NCBI RefSeq assembly: GCF_047246645.1
Contig: NZ_JBFOKR010000006.1
Location: forward strand, 1-64,000
Length of the DNA stretch: 64,000 nucleotides
Direction: 5' to 3'
DNA from: Ferdinandcohnia sp047246645
Lineage (GTDB): Bacteria > Bacillota > Bacilli > Bacillales > Bacillaceae_L
The translations under genes and the position numbers were made by a program. Positions 40,952-50,000 of this stretch are shown piece by piece (within the stretch, counting starts at the first letter, position 1; each line of letters opens with the position of its first letter). The notes beneath the pieces are model-generated. The model did not search any database. It was not told the DNA's origin and worked only from the letters and a program-made list of their open reading frames with translations.

Positions 40952-41179
40952 TTATTTATTTTTACGTAAGCTCCCAAGTTCCTCAACGAGTGCTTGCATT
41001 TCGTTAGGACTAAAAGAGTTTTTTCTCATCGTTAAATCATAAATATCCTTTAATTCCTCATACATTTCTTCATCAAAATGTGAAGGCTTAATCGCTCCCA
41101 GGTTTAAAACTTTAAGCTTCTCTTTTATGCGTTCTATCATAAACTCCACATTTTCTACCGACTTTTGTGAAAGATCCAT
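40952..41179 (-). CDS. yfkK: YfkK family protein (DUF1128, UPF0435)
   Basis: A 75-residue helical protein matching YfkK/DUF1128 (SVENVEFMIERIKEKLKVLNLGAIKPSHFDEEMYEELKDIYDLTMRKNSFSPNEMQALVEELGSLR). Function unknown. It is divergent from yfkJ, as in B. subtilis, and marks the start of the conserved yfk block. An AGGGATG site precedes the ATG. Confidence 0.93.
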   Translation of the reverse strand: MDLSQKSVENVEFMIERIKEKLKVLNLGAIKPSHFDEEMYEELKDIYDLTMRKNSFSPNEMQALVEELGSLRKNK

Positions 41180-41341
41180 ATTTTCATCCCTTCGTTTTTC
41201 AGTGTATTCTTATTGTAGCATGTTTTAGTAAGAATAAATCCTACATTTCGATTTCTGTTATTATTAAATATGGAAGAACAAAGAAAAATATAACAGAAAT
41301 GCAATGTTGCACCTAAGAAAAGAAAGGAAGAAGAATCTCAT

Positions 41342-41815
41342 ATGATACATGTACTATTTGTTTGTTTGGGCAATATATGTCGTTCACCTATGGCTGAAGC
41401 AATATTTCGTAATCTTGTTGAAAAGGAAGGACTTCAAGACCAGATTCAGGTTGACTCAGCAGGTACTGGCAATTGGCATATAGGTAAACCACCTCATGAA
41501 GGAACACAACTTATCCTTACAAAGAACAAAGTTTCTTTTGATGGGATAAAAGCCCGTCAAGTTACAAAACAAGACCTCCAGAATTTTGACTATATTATTG
41601 CAATGGATGCGGAGAATTTAGGAAACCTTCGACGTATGGCCGGATATGACAAAACAGGCTTCATTGGTAGACTCCTTGACTTTGTAGCAGATAGTCAAAT
41701 TGCAGATGTACCGGATCCTTATTTCACAGGGAACTTTGAAGAAGTATATGACTTAGTACGCAGTGGTTGTAATAATTTGCTTGAGGTAATAAAAAAAGAG
41801 AACCATCTTTCTTAA
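41342..41815 (+). CDS. yfkJ: Low-molecular-weight protein tyrosine phosphatase YfkJ
   Basis: A 157-residue LMW-PTP. The phosphate loop is C8-L-G-N-I-C-R14-S at the N-terminus, and the general-acid Asp is in VPDPYF near residue 128. It removes phosphate from tyrosine (and possibly arginine) residues; YfkJ is a stress-linked phosphatase in B. subtilis. It is the first gene of yfkJ-I-H with a 15-base gap to yfkI. Good AAAGGAAGAAG site. Confidence 0.94.
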   Translation: MIHVLFVCLGNICRSPMAEAIFRNLVEKEGLQDQIQVDSAGTGNWHIGKPPHEGTQLILTKNKVSFDGIKARQVTKQDLQNFDYIIAMDAENLGNLRRMAGYDKTGFIGRLLDFVADSQIADVPDPYFTGNFEEVYDLVRSGCNNLLEVIKKENHLS

Positions 41816-41830
41816 AAGGAGTGTCTTTTC

Positions 41831-42187
41831 ATGTCAAACCAAAACAAAATGGTAAAGAGTATGTTAATAGGTGCAGCAATTGGTGCTGCTATATCTTTAT
41901 TTGATAAGGAAACAAGAGAGTCTTTTCTACATACTAGTAAAAGAGTAGGGAAAAAGACTGTGGATATCTTGAAGAACCCTGGGGTGTACACAGATCTTGT
42001 AAAGGACCAGTTTAACACAGTCCGTACAACTGTGGAGCAAGTTGCAGAGGATGTGCGTTTCGTAACCACAAAGGTAAATGAAATTGCTGAGACAACACCC
42101 GAAATTGTTGAATTAGTCAAAGAAACAAAGGACGTATTTGCTACTAATAAATCGGATTTAGTTAGGGAGGATAATATAGAGAGGTGA
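41831..42187 (+). CDS. yfkI: YfkI, YtxH-like general stress protein
   Basis: A 118-residue protein with a short N-terminal hydrophobic stretch (MLIGAAIGAAISLF) and a long helical, charged remainder, the YtxH/general-stress pattern. It is placed between yfkJ and yfkH as in B. subtilis. AAAGGAG site; four bases separate it from yfkH. Molecular role unknown; peripheral or single-span membrane location inferred. Confidence 0.88.
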   Translation: MSNQNKMVKSMLIGAAIGAAISLFDKETRESFLHTSKRVGKKTVDILKNPGVYTDLVKDQFNTVRTTVEQVAEDVRFVTTKVNEIAETTPEIVELVKETKDVFATNKSDLVREDNIER

Positions 42188-42191
42188 AAAA

Positions 42192-43031
42192 ATGACCCAA
42201 ATAAAGACTTTTGATTTGAGGTTTATTAAGGAACTAATACTACGATATAAGGAAGATGAGGTTGGCGGATTAGCGGCTGAACTAGCGTATTTTTTCTTGC
42301 TATCCTTATTTCCTTTTTTACTGTTTTTAGTAACATTGGTAGGTTATCTTCCCATAACTCAGGTGGATGTTTTTCAATTTCTTAGTCAATATGCACCAGC
42401 TGGGACAGTAGAAATGATGGATGAAAATCTAAGTGTTATTATTGGATCACAGAATAAGGGCCTTTTATCGGTTGGTATTATTGGTACCATTTGGTCAGCT
42501 TCAAATGGAATCAATGCTGTTGTACGAGCATTTAATCGAGCTTATGATGTGAAGGAAAGTCGGAATTTCTTTGTAGCAAGACTAATTTCCATTTTACTTA
42601 CTTTCGGTATGATTATTGTGATAATTGTTGCACTATTGCTACCTGTGTTTGGAAAACAAATTGGGATTTTTATCTTTTCAACAATGGGGTTGTCCGATGA
42701 GTTCCTTGATATTTGGAACGCTATTCGATGGATAGTCAGTGCAACAATTCTGTTTATCGTATTTACAGTCCTATATTTTATTGCTCCCAATAAACGACTA
42801 AAACCAAAAGAGGTCATATCAGGGTCTTTTTTTGCTACATTTGGATGGATGTTTGTTTCACTTGCTTTTTCTTACTACGTAAACAGCTTTGGTAATTATT
42901 CGACTACCTACGGAAGCCTTGGGGCAATTATTGTACTAATGATTTGGTTCTATCTTTCTGGAATGATCATTATTTTGGGTGGAGAAATCAATGCAATTCT
43001 TAATTGTCACCGAGTAAGAGACGGTAGGTAA
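42192..43031 (+). CDS. yfkH: YfkH, YihY/BrkB-type membrane protein
   Basis: A 279-residue inner-membrane protein with six hydrophobic segments and the YihY (formerly RNase BN-like) signatures: GGLAAELAYFFLLSLFPFLLFL near the start, SNGINAVVRAFNRAYDV, and YSTTYGSLGAIIVLMIWFYLSGMIIILGGEINA near the end. Transport substrate unknown. It is the third gene of the yfkJ-I-H operon, with an AGAGGTG site. Confidence 0.92.
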   Translation: MTQIKTFDLRFIKELILRYKEDEVGGLAAELAYFFLLSLFPFLLFLVTLVGYLPITQVDVFQFLSQYAPAGTVEMMDENLSVIIGSQNKGLLSVGIIGTIWSASNGINAVVRAFNRAYDVKESRNFFVARLISILLTFGMIIVIIVALLLPVFGKQIGIFIFSTMGLSDEFLDIWNAIRWIVSATILFIVFTVLYFIAPNKRLKPKEVISGSFFATFGWMFVSLAFSYYVNSFGNYSTTYGSLGAIIVLMIWFYLSGMIIILGGEINAILNCHRVRDGR

Positions 43032-43161
43032 TTTACCGTAAGTTACCTTCATGGATTAAAGAGATAGGAGAGATAATAGTGTTGTAAGACAGAATATGTC
43101 TTAACACTTAATGTGGATTGGAATTAGTATCCCAATCTCATACATTCAGGAGGCTTTCGTC

Positions 43162-43269
43162 ATGACAAAACATACGAAAAAAGACGGTAGCACAAAACAA
43201 AAAGGTAAAAAGAATCATCCAAAACATAAAACGAGCGGTTCTGCTAACGGCAGCAACGGCTACCATTAG
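43162..43269 (+). CDS. Small basic protein, 35 aa
   Basis: A 35-codon frame with AGGAGG eight bases before the ATG. The product is very hydrophilic: Lys/His-rich first half (MTKHTKKDGSTKQKGKKNHPKHK) and Ser/Gly/Asn-rich end (TSGSANGSNGYH). It looks like the minor small spore-type or nucleic-acid-binding peptides of Bacillus, but I cannot place it in a named family. It is followed by a GC-rich hairpin, which supports a real transcription unit. Confidence 0.65.
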   Translation: MTKHTKKDGSTKQKGKKNHPKHKTSGSANGSNGYH

Positions 43270-43276
43270 AAAAAAG

Positions 43277-43318
43277 GGACTTGGGCCATCATCGTCGCCC
43301 AAGTCCTTACTTATTTCT
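43277..43318 (+). terminator. Hairpin after the 35-aa gene
   Basis: GGACTTGGGC pairs with GCCCAAGTCC, followed by TTACTTATTTCT. The T-run is loose. Confidence 0.65.
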
Positions 43319-43320
43319 AG

Positions 43321-43369
43321 GTGTCCTCTCCAGAAAGACAAATGTCTTTTTATGGTGCCTGGCACCATT
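43321..43369 (+). repeat. GGTGCCTGACACC-type repeat, copy at the zosA 3' end
   Basis: GTGTCCTCTCCAG, AAAGACAAATGTCTTTT, TATGGTGCCTGGCACCATT. The terminal palindrome overlaps the zosA stop codon and may form its transcript end. Confidence 0.65.
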
Positions 43370-45302
43370 AAGATTTCAGGAGTCGCAGCCCATTTAGGAT
43401 GACGAGGATGGTGCTTCCTTCGTGTCCGATGACTCCGAATGGGAGGTCGATGATTTGGAAAAAGTTTGAGAGTATTAAGAGCATGATGACGCTGATTGAA
43501 AAGACGATGTTTTGTTTAATGATGCGGTTCATTCGTTTTGAGAGTTTAACCGCTTCTGCAATTTGTGGCAGGTCATTTTTCATTAGTACAACATCCGCTG
43601 TTTCAAGTGCTACATCTGTGCCTTGCCCCATTGCAATTCCAACGCTTGCAGTTGCGAGTGCAGGTGCGTCATTAATACCATCTCCAACCATTGCGACTGT
43701 ATCAAATCTCGAATTTAAATCTTTAATATAATTTACTTTTGTTTCTGGTAAGCACTCAGATATATACTGGTTCACTTTACTTTCGCCAGCAATCGCTTCG
43801 GCAGTTTTTTCTCCATCACCTGTTAACATAACCGTGTAAATACCTAAGTTCTTTAATTCGGAAACAGCTATTGCTGCATCATCGCGTACAATGTCTTTTA
43901 GGGCAAGGATGCCGGCAATCTTATCGTCCCGTTTTACAAATACAATTGTTTTTCCTTCGGCAGCGAGGTTTTTAGCTATACCATTATTAAATGAGAATGA
44001 AGCATTCTTACCAACAAAATCAGACTTTCCAATATACCAAACGACTTCATCCACAATTGCTTTTACTCCGAATCCTGGAATATCTTCGATTCCTTCAATA
44101 GAGATCAGTGACTGTCCTTTATCTTTTGAGTAAGAAACAATTGACTGAGCTAACGGGTGTGTTGACTGATTTTCAATCGATGCAACAACACGTAGGAAAT
44201 AGTCTTCATTTACTCCTTCTTCAACAATCACATCTGTAACTTCAGGTTTCCCAATCGTAAGAGTACCTGTTTTATCGAAAGCTATCGCCTTCAAGTTTCC
44301 TAATTGTTCTAAATGTACGCCACCTTTAACTAATATTCCTCGCTTCGCACCATTAGAGATGGCCGATAAAGTAGCGGGCATTATGGATGCTACTAACGCA
44401 CAAGGTGAAGCAACAACTAGTAATATCATTGCTCTGTAAAAGGTTTCTGTCCATGACCAGCCTAGTAGGAAATGGGGAAGGAACATCATTAAACCTACTG
44501 CCAGCAATACAAGTTTTACGTAAGCACCTTCAAACTTTTCAATAAATTGCTGTGAAGGTGATTTTTCACTTTGTGCAGATTGAACCAATTTAATAATCTT
44601 TTGGAATAGAGAGTCATCGTTAGGTTTCGTTACTTCAACCGAGATAGAGCCTCTGAGGTTTACGGTACCTGAAAATACTTCATCACCAACTGTTTTGTGT
44701 ACAGGAATGGATTCACCGGTAATGGCTGCCTGGTCAATATTTGTTTCACCTTTAACAAGTCTACCGTCTGCAGGCACTCTCTCGCCTGGTTTAACGAGAA
44801 TAATGTCGCCAATTTTTAAGGTGGAAACATGAACGACCTTTTCGATGCCTGATGCTAAAAGAGTGGCTTCTTCAGGTTGTAATTCCATCAAAGAGGAGAT
44901 CTCTTTATGACTTTTGTTCATCGTATAAGTTTCTAGTGCGCCACTTAGTGCAAAAATGAAAATCAGTATAGCACCTTCATTCCAATATCCTATTATTGCA
45001 GATCCGATTGCTGCGAAAATCATAAGCATCTCAACATTTAACTCTTTCTCTTCAATCGTATCTAGAACACCTTCTTTTGCCTTTGCAAAACCTCCGATTA
45101 CAAATGCGAGAATATAAATCACAATTGAAGGTGTAGTCTGTTCATAATGATTCAATAACCAACCAATTGCAATTAACACGCCACTTGTAATAGCCGCTAT
45201 CAATTCACCATGAACCTTAAATAACTCTTTAAAAGGATATGGTTTACGTTGTGTTTTAAATAGACCCTGTTGTTTTGGTGCTGTTTTTACTTCTGTATTC
45301 AT
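43368..45302 (-). CDS. zosA: Zinc-type P1B ATPase ZosA
   Basis: Heavy-metal P-type ATPase of 644 residues without N-terminal metal-binding domain, like B. subtilis ZosA (formerly YkvW). Marks: TGES actuator, SPC metal site in VVASPCALV, D343-KTGTLT phosphorylation site, HP locus in STHPLAQ, and GDGINDAPAL. ZosA imports zinc during peroxide stress under PerR control. The start ATG 45302 has GGAGG 10 bases upstream. A PerR-like box and three phased Fur-like boxes lie upstream, supporting the assignment over CadA-type exporters. The stop codon overlaps an intergenic repeat. Confidence 0.85.
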   Translation of the reverse strand: MNTEVKTAPKQQGLFKTQRKPYPFKELFKVHGELIAAITSGVLIAIGWLLNHYEQTTPSIVIYILAFVIGGFAKAKEGVLDTIEEKELNVEMLMIFAAIGSAIIGYWNEGAILIFIFALSGALETYTMNKSHKEISSLMELQPEEATLLASGIEKVVHVSTLKIGDIILVKPGERVPADGRLVKGETNIDQAAITGESIPVHKTVGDEVFSGTVNLRGSISVEVTKPNDDSLFQKIIKLVQSAQSEKSPSQQFIEKFEGAYVKLVLLAVGLMMFLPHFLLGWSWTETFYRAMILLVVASPCALVASIMPATLSAISNGAKRGILVKGGVHLEQLGNLKAIAFDKTGTLTIGKPEVTDVIVEEGVNEDYFLRVVASIENQSTHPLAQSIVSYSKDKGQSLISIEGIEDIPGFGVKAIVDEVVWYIGKSDFVGKNASFSFNNGIAKNLAAEGKTIVFVKRDDKIAGILALKDIVRDDAAIAVSELKNLGIYTVMLTGDGEKTAEAIAGESKVNQYISECLPETKVNYIKDLNSRFDTVAMVGDGINDAPALATASVGIAMGQGTDVALETADVVLMKNDLPQIAEAVKLSKRMNRIIKQNIVFSISVIMLLILSNFFQIIDLPFGVIGHEGSTILVILNGLRLLKS

Positions 45303-45328
45303 AATTCTCGCCTCCATTACATCCTAAT

Positions 45329-45405
45329 TGAGAAAAAGTATCAAAATAAACATCTTAAATGAGAATGGTAATCACAATCAAAGTTCTAGTTGAGAAGAGT
45401 AATCA
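45329..45405 (-). promoter_or_regulatory. Three 31-bp-spaced Fur-family-like boxes upstream of zosA
   Basis: TGAGAAAAAGTATCA (45329), TGAGAATGGTAATCA (45360) and TGAGAAGAGTAATCA (45391) recur every 31 bp. The middle one extends to a 19-mer with 15 matches to the classical Fur box. Even spacing of three helical turns suggests cooperative binding by a Fur, Zur or PerR-type protein. Confidence 0.5.
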
Positions 45406-45479
45406 TAATCAATAACCTGTTAAAATAAGAAAACTGCATTCTTTTTAAGAAGCAGTAATTACTTTTAGTTATTTTTACT

Positions 45480-45494
45480 TTATAATTATTATTA
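45480..45494 (-). promoter_or_regulatory. PerR-like box
   Basis: TTATAATTATTATTA matches the 7-1-7 PerR consensus TTATAATNATTATAA at all but one informative position. It lies about 180 bases upstream of zosA; PerR control of zosA is known in B. subtilis. The AT-rich setting lowers certainty. Confidence 0.5.
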
Positions 45495-45585
45495 ATTATA
45501 ACATAACGACCTATAGTTAAAAAGTAGTTTTTTAAAATTATTTTAAATAAGGAATGGAGTTGGAGATTGACAGGAGGTTTCCCTC

Positions 45586-45620
45586 TGAAAAAAGTAAAAA
45601 CCCACCATCAAATGGTGGGC
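45586..45620 (-). terminator. Terminator of the BH0509-type small gene
   Basis: CCCACCAT-CAA-ATGGTGGG, with a T-rich run on the minus strand. Confidence 0.88.
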
Positions 45621-45632
45621 TTGTAACCTAAT

Positions 45633-45779
45633 TTATTCAACAATCTCTTCAAAATGGAAATAAGTCGTATTGTAGATATGCTCGATATCTGCATCTGTCA
45701 TGTACATAAGAACTGTTTTATCAAAGCCTTTCACCTTTTCAATAAACTCCACCATATTCTTGCGCTCTTGCCTACTCAT
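45633..45779 (-). CDS. BH0509-type small protein, 48 aa
   Basis: A 48-residue protein (SRQERKNMVEFIEKVKGF, then LMYMTDADIEHIYNTTY) resembling the short BH0509 family of bacilli, function unknown. An AAAGGAG site lies 9-10 bases before ATG 45779; an ATG nine bases earlier touches the site. A perfect terminator follows. The gene lies between zosA and yfkF with its own signals. Confidence 0.78.
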   Translation of the reverse strand: MSRQERKNMVEFIEKVKGFDKTVLMYMTDADIEHIYNTTYFHFEEIVE

Positions 45780-45956
45780 ATCATCCATCTCCTTTGTTTT
45801 TTTTCGTCCTATACAACTGTTTTAATACAGTGTATTATCTTTTAATGTATTATATAACAGTTAAAATAAAATGGTCAACGGATTTTTATAAAATAGGCCA
45901 AAAATAGTATGATGTACAACTTAGGCACAGTAAGTTTCTTTCATTCTTTAGGTAAG

Positions 45957-46000
45957 CAAAAAAATAGAAGCTCCCGGTATATAGTTGTATAACAGGAGCC
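45957..46000 (-). terminator. Terminator of yfkF
   Basis: On the minus strand GGCTCC...GGGAGCT encloses a second small stem, and a T-rich run (TCTATTTTTTT) follows. Confidence 0.7.
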
Positions 46001-46018
46001 TCATATAGAAATAAGATC

Positions 46019-47200
46019 TTATTCCTTCACTGCGTCTAACGTTCTTGTGCCGAAGACAGTAATCACTAAAAAGATAATCAGCAGGATAGTAGCGATAATA
46101 GTAAAGAAGCTTATCGTTGTGAAAAACTGAATAAATAAACCTCCTACAAAAGGACCAATCAAACTACCAATACTAAAGAAGATACCACATAATAGGTTAC
46201 CGGTAGGAAGAAGGTTTCTCGGCATTAAATCAGTCATATAAGAAATTCCAAGTGAAAAGGTTGATCCTACAACCATCCCCGCAACTGTAAAACAGATTGC
46301 AAGTCCTACAGCTGATTCTTCTAAGAAACTTGCTGTAGAAAAACTTAAAAAGCCTAGAAATAACACAACCATCAAGATATTTCTGCGGCCAAATTTGTCA
46401 CTCAAAATACCTAATGGCAGCTGGGTAACTATACTTCCAATAGCAAAAGAAGTTAACAGTATTGATACATAGGAAACACTTAAGTCAATTCGCAGTCCAT
46501 AGACTGGAAAGCTTCCGTTCAACGAAGATTCTAGGAAACCATAAGCAAGTGGTGGTAAAAATGCAACCCATCCATACTTCCATGCCATCGAAAATCGTTT
46601 AATGGTTTCTGAAAAAGAATTAACTCCAAGCTCTTGATCAGGGTATTCATTTTTTAATAAAAATAGAAAGACCCAACCTATTAAACAGAGGGCTGAAGAC
46701 ACCAGAAACGGTAGGGACTCATTAATGGTGACTAAAGGTGTCATTAATGGTCCGGTTGCAAAACCGAGCCCAAAAAACAATCCGTATAGAGCAATATTTC
46801 TTCCGCGTTTATTTTCTGGTGAAAAAGATGTGATCCACGTCTGAGTCCCGAAATGTAAGGAGTGGTCACCAATACCGATTAACAGTCGTAAAACAAACCA
46901 AAACCAAAAGGACTTCCATAATGGAAATAATGCAAGAGAAATCACGACCAATAATCCGCCAAAAATAATCACAGGCTTATATCCAAACTTTCGTAAAGGA
47001 TACTCCATAAAAGGTGAAATTAATAATATCCCAATATAAAGAGCTGTTGCATTTAGTCCATTTAAGGTGGAGGACAAGCCACTGTTCTCGAATATAACAG
47101 CGATCAGCGGAAGAAGCATTCCTTGGCTGAACCCAGAAATCGCTACAATACTCACTAAAATCCAAAATCGTATTTTCATTATTTTTTTCCCCGATTTCAT
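46019..47200 (-). CDS. yfkF: MFS transporter YfkF
   Basis: Major facilitator protein of 393 residues with about 12 membrane segments. Motif-A-like loops are GILSDKFGRRN between TM8 and TM9 and NKRGRNIALYG. By context (between the yfkK-H block and yfkE) and length it corresponds to B. subtilis YfkF, a YcgR/YfkF-type permease of unknown substrate. AAAGGA site before the ATG. It is divergent from the OsmC/yfkE operon. Confidence 0.88.
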   Translation of the reverse strand: MKSGKKIMKIRFWILVSIVAISGFSQGMLLPLIAVIFENSGLSSTLNGLNATALYIGILLISPFMEYPLRKFGYKPVIIFGGLLVVISLALFPLWKSFWFWFVLRLLIGIGDHSLHFGTQTWITSFSPENKRGRNIALYGLFFGLGFATGPLMTPLVTINESLPFLVSSALCLIGWVFLFLLKNEYPDQELGVNSFSETIKRFSMAWKYGWVAFLPPLAYGFLESSLNGSFPVYGLRIDLSVSYVSILLTSFAIGSIVTQLPLGILSDKFGRRNILMVVLFLGFLSFSTASFLEESAVGLAICFTVAGMVVGSTFSLGISYMTDLMPRNLLPTGNLLCGIFFSIGSLIGPFVGGLFIQFFTTISFFTIIATILLIIFLVITVFGTRTLDAVKE

Positions 47201-47347
47201 AATAATTCCTTTCTAATCATACAAAAATATACGAAAGATGAAAATGTAAAAGCTTATCAAATATTGTAAAAAGTTCTTGTGGAAAAATTTTCTTTGTAGT
47301 TAGCGATAAATATGGTTAAATATGTATAAAAAGTAGAGGTGTTTACG

Positions 47348-47737
47348 GTGATCTTTAAAATGAAAGAAGAAGTAGGTTTTTACACAGATTTAGAATATGG
47401 CCAACTCCATGTAGCGGGGGATGAAGAATATGGTTTTCGGCCATACCAATTATTAGTAGCTTCTATAGTGGTTTGTAGTGGAGGTACTTTACGAAAGATT
47501 CTTGAGAAAAAAAGATTGAAGGTAGAAGATATTACAATTAAGACTGCGGTTGAACGAAATGAGGCAGAAGCTAATCGTGTTGAGAAAATATCAATACATT
47601 ACATAATAAAAGGCAAAGAACTAACAGACCATAAAGTACAACAATCAATCGAAATTGCACACAAGAATTGTTCAATGGCACAATCCGTCAAAGGAAGTAT
47701 CGAAATAAACGAGACGTTTGAGATTATCGAAGAATAA
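47348..47737 (+). CDS. OsmC family protein
   Basis: A 129-residue OsmC/Ohr-fold protein (GFRPYQLLVASIVVCSGGTLRKILEKKRLKVEDITIKTAVERN, HKNCSMAQSVKGSIEI). The two reactive Cys positions are in VVCSGGT and KNCSMAQ, the peroxidase-type pair. It probably reduces organic hydroperoxides. The GTG start has AGAGGTG 8 bases upstream. Seventeen bases separate it from yfkE, so they are an operon. Confidence 0.85.
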   Translation: MIFKMKEEVGFYTDLEYGQLHVAGDEEYGFRPYQLLVASIVVCSGGTLRKILEKKRLKVEDITIKTAVERNEAEANRVEKISIHYIIKGKELTDHKVQQSIEIAHKNCSMAQSVKGSIEINETFEIIEE

Positions 47738-47754
47738 AGAAGGGAAAGTGACTT

Positions 47755-48810
47755 ATGGTAAATCGTATATTTTTTATTATGGTTGCGGTGGGGGTACCTC
47801 TCTCAGTTATTGGCAGCCTTCTTCATTGGCCTTCTGTACTTATGTTTGTCATCTACTGTTTAACAATTATTGCGTTAGCTGGATACATGGGAAGAGCGAC
47901 AGAAAGCCTTGCTATTGTAGCAGGTCCCCGTATTGGCGGGCTATTGAATGCCACTTTTGGCAACGCGGTTGAACTGATTATATCCATTTTTGCTTTAAAA
48001 GCTGGTCTTGTTACCGTTGTATTGGCTTCACTGACTGGTTCAGTATTAGGAAATTTATTACTAGTAGCAGGACTTTCGTTTTTAATTGGTGGCGTTAAAT
48101 ATAAACGCCAATCTTTTAATGTATATGATGCAAGACATAATTCAGGATTGTTGATTTTTTCTGTCATTCTTGCATTTGTTATTCCAGAAGTTTTTTCGAT
48201 GGAGATGACTGATTCAGAAACCTTTACTTTAAGTATCGGTATCTCAATTATCTTAATCCTATTATATTTGGCGGCTCTTTTCTTTAAGTTAGTATCGCAT
48301 AGAGGTATTTATCAACATGAATCGGACCAAGTAGAAGAACACGAGGAACCAGAATGGAGTAAGGGAAAGGCACTAACTATTTTGGCATTAGCCACAGTAG
48401 CTGTGGGGTATGTATCAGAAAACTTGGTTCATACTTTTGAAGTTGTTGCGGAAGCCTTCGGTTGGAGTGAAATCTTTATTGGTATTATCATAGTAGCAAT
48501 TGTTGGTAATGCCGCAGAACATGCTTCTGCAATTATCATGGCATATAAGAATAAAATGAATATAGCTGTTGAAATTGCAATTGGTTCAACCCTGCAAATC
48601 GCCATGTTTGTAGCGCCTTTGCTCGTACTTATATCCCTCTTCTTTGATACAAAAATGGCGTTAGTATTTACGATGCCGGAGTTAATTTCTATGATTACTG
48701 CAGTATTTCTTACTATCTCTATAACGAATGATGGTGAAACAAACTGGTTTGAAGGTGGTACTTTATTAGCGGCTTATGCCATCATGGGAATTGGTTTTTA
48801 TCTATTGTAA
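47755..48810 (+). CDS. yfkE: Calcium/proton antiporter YfkE (CaCA family)
   Basis: Ca2+/H+ exchanger of 351 residues with about ten to eleven membrane segments. The two inverted alpha-repeats are plain: GLLNATFGNAVELIISIFAL and IVAIVGNAAEHASAIIMAYK, each holding the essential Glu. It matches B. subtilis YfkE (ChaA) in length. The repeats are divided by an acidic cytosolic loop (HESDQVEEHEEPEWSK). Expected to expel calcium from the cytosol. Confidence 0.93.
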   Translation: MVNRIFFIMVAVGVPLSVIGSLLHWPSVLMFVIYCLTIIALAGYMGRATESLAIVAGPRIGGLLNATFGNAVELIISIFALKAGLVTVVLASLTGSVLGNLLLVAGLSFLIGGVKYKRQSFNVYDARHNSGLLIFSVILAFVIPEVFSMEMTDSETFTLSIGISIILILLYLAALFFKLVSHRGIYQHESDQVEEHEEPEWSKGKALTILALATVAVGYVSENLVHTFEVVAEAFGWSEIFIGIIIVAIVGNAAEHASAIIMAYKNKMNIAVEIAIGSTLQIAMFVAPLLVLISLFFDTKMALVFTMPELISMITAVFLTISITNDGETNWFEGGTLLAAYAIMGIGFYLL

Positions 48811-48820
48811 ATAAACAAAA

Positions 48821-48855
48821 AACGACTCTGTGTGTAATCACACAGAGTCGTTTGG
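48821..48855. terminator. Terminator after yfkE
   Basis: AACGACTCTGTGTG-TAAT-CACACAGAGTCGTT, a 14 bp perfect stem. Confidence 0.85.
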
Positions 48856-49205
48856 TATTATTTTTTACGTTCTGCATTTACCTTTCATAACAACTTCGAT
48901 ACCAATTTTTCATCTGACAAGCCATTACCAAGGTTCCTAAGTATTTTTTAATCAGGGATAACATTCATTGGTGTCCTCTTCGGTCTGCACTTCGATAGCA
49001 TACCCCCTCCGTAAAAGGTATGGTTCTCTTTATCCCTCCTTTAAGTAAGGTATATTACATCATATTTACCTAACATTAAAAATATTCAGTTTTATTTACA
49101 AAAAAGTAAAAAAATCGTATGATATCCTTTTCACGGATATAATAAACGCAATCATAATTCAATTTTTAAAGGTTCAAACCTAGAGGGAGTATAAAATAAA
49201 AAGTG
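48856..49205. other. Intergenic region without recognised gene
   Basis: On the plus strand a TATAAT-like element at 49138-49143 could drive the YczE-type gene. No other structure was identified. Confidence 0.4.
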
Positions 49206-49820
49206 ATGACAAGACGACTATTGTTCTTTATTATAGGATTATTTATTTTATCGTTAGGAATCAGTTTAATGATTCAAGCAAACATAGGTGCAGGTGCCTG
49301 GGATGCACTAAATGTTGGTTTATCTAAAACATTTGGTCTTACAGTTGGTAGCTGGGTTATTATTGTCGGAGTGTTGGTTATGTTGCTAAATGCATTTCTT
49401 CTTCAGAGAAAACCAGCCTATTTAGCGATTGGAACCATTATTCTAATTGGTTTTTTTATTGATTTTTGGTTGATATTTATTTTAGTTGGATTAACTCCGG
49501 CTGACTTTATTCTGAAGTTACTTATATTTCTTTTAGGTTTAGTAGTTGCTTCACTTGGGATTGCAATCTATCTTCAAGCAAAGTTCCCCCTTTCGCCTTT
49601 AGATAATCTAATGATCGCCATTAGCACGAGGTTTAAATTAAAAGTAGGGGTTGCAAAAACAGTGGCCGAACTTACAGGTCTCATTTTAGCCTTCTTATTT
49701 AATGGCCCGATTGGTATTGGTACAATTTTATGCACAGTAGCAATAGGACCGTTGATTCAACTATTTTTCCCTTATTTTGAACGCCTTATGGGAAAAGGTA
49801 TAAAAGCTAGTACGGATTAA
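49206..49820 (+). CDS. YczE/YitT-type membrane protein
   Basis: A 204-residue protein with five to six membrane segments. RRLLFFIIGLFILSLGISLMIQANIGAGAWDALNVGLSKTFGLTVGSW is the typical YczE/YyaS opening. In B. subtilis YczE is needed for bacillaene/surfactin-related function through an unknown mechanism; a specific role here cannot be stated. The AGAGGGAG site lies rather far (about 17 bases) from the ATG. The stop codon lies inside the terminator stem. Confidence 0.85.
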   Translation: MTRRLLFFIIGLFILSLGISLMIQANIGAGAWDALNVGLSKTFGLTVGSWVIIVGVLVMLLNAFLLQRKPAYLAIGTIILIGFFIDFWLIFILVGLTPADFILKLLIFLLGLVVASLGIAIYLQAKFPLSPLDNLMIAISTRFKLKVGVAKTVAELTGLILAFLFNGPIGIGTILCTVAIGPLIQLFFPYFERLMGKGIKASTD

Positions 49821-49838
49821 TTCTGTACTAGCTTTTTT
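49803..49838 (+). terminator. Terminator overlapping the YczE-type stop codon
   Basis: AAAAGCTAGTAC pairs with GTACTAGCTTTT, followed by TTAT. Confidence 0.88.
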
Positions 49839-50000
49839 ATTTGCGCAGGATGTGGTGGTATCTTATCGAGGTTTCCTTATCAATCCTTATCAACGGTTCT
49901 TGTGCATTTACCTTCTGTAAAATATTTCTAATTTAAGAGTGGATAATAAATAGATACTTCGAAAAAACTATGCACAAAGTAAACGAAAGGAGTACCGTCT

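Noticed and set aside
43399..43731. Plus-strand 110-codon frame within zosA
   Set aside because: Antisense shadow of the zosA coding sequence.
48948..49001. Seventeen-codon minus-strand frame with a GGAGGGGG sequence
   Set aside because: Spacing to the ATG is only about 4 bases and the product has no recognisable feature. Probably chance.
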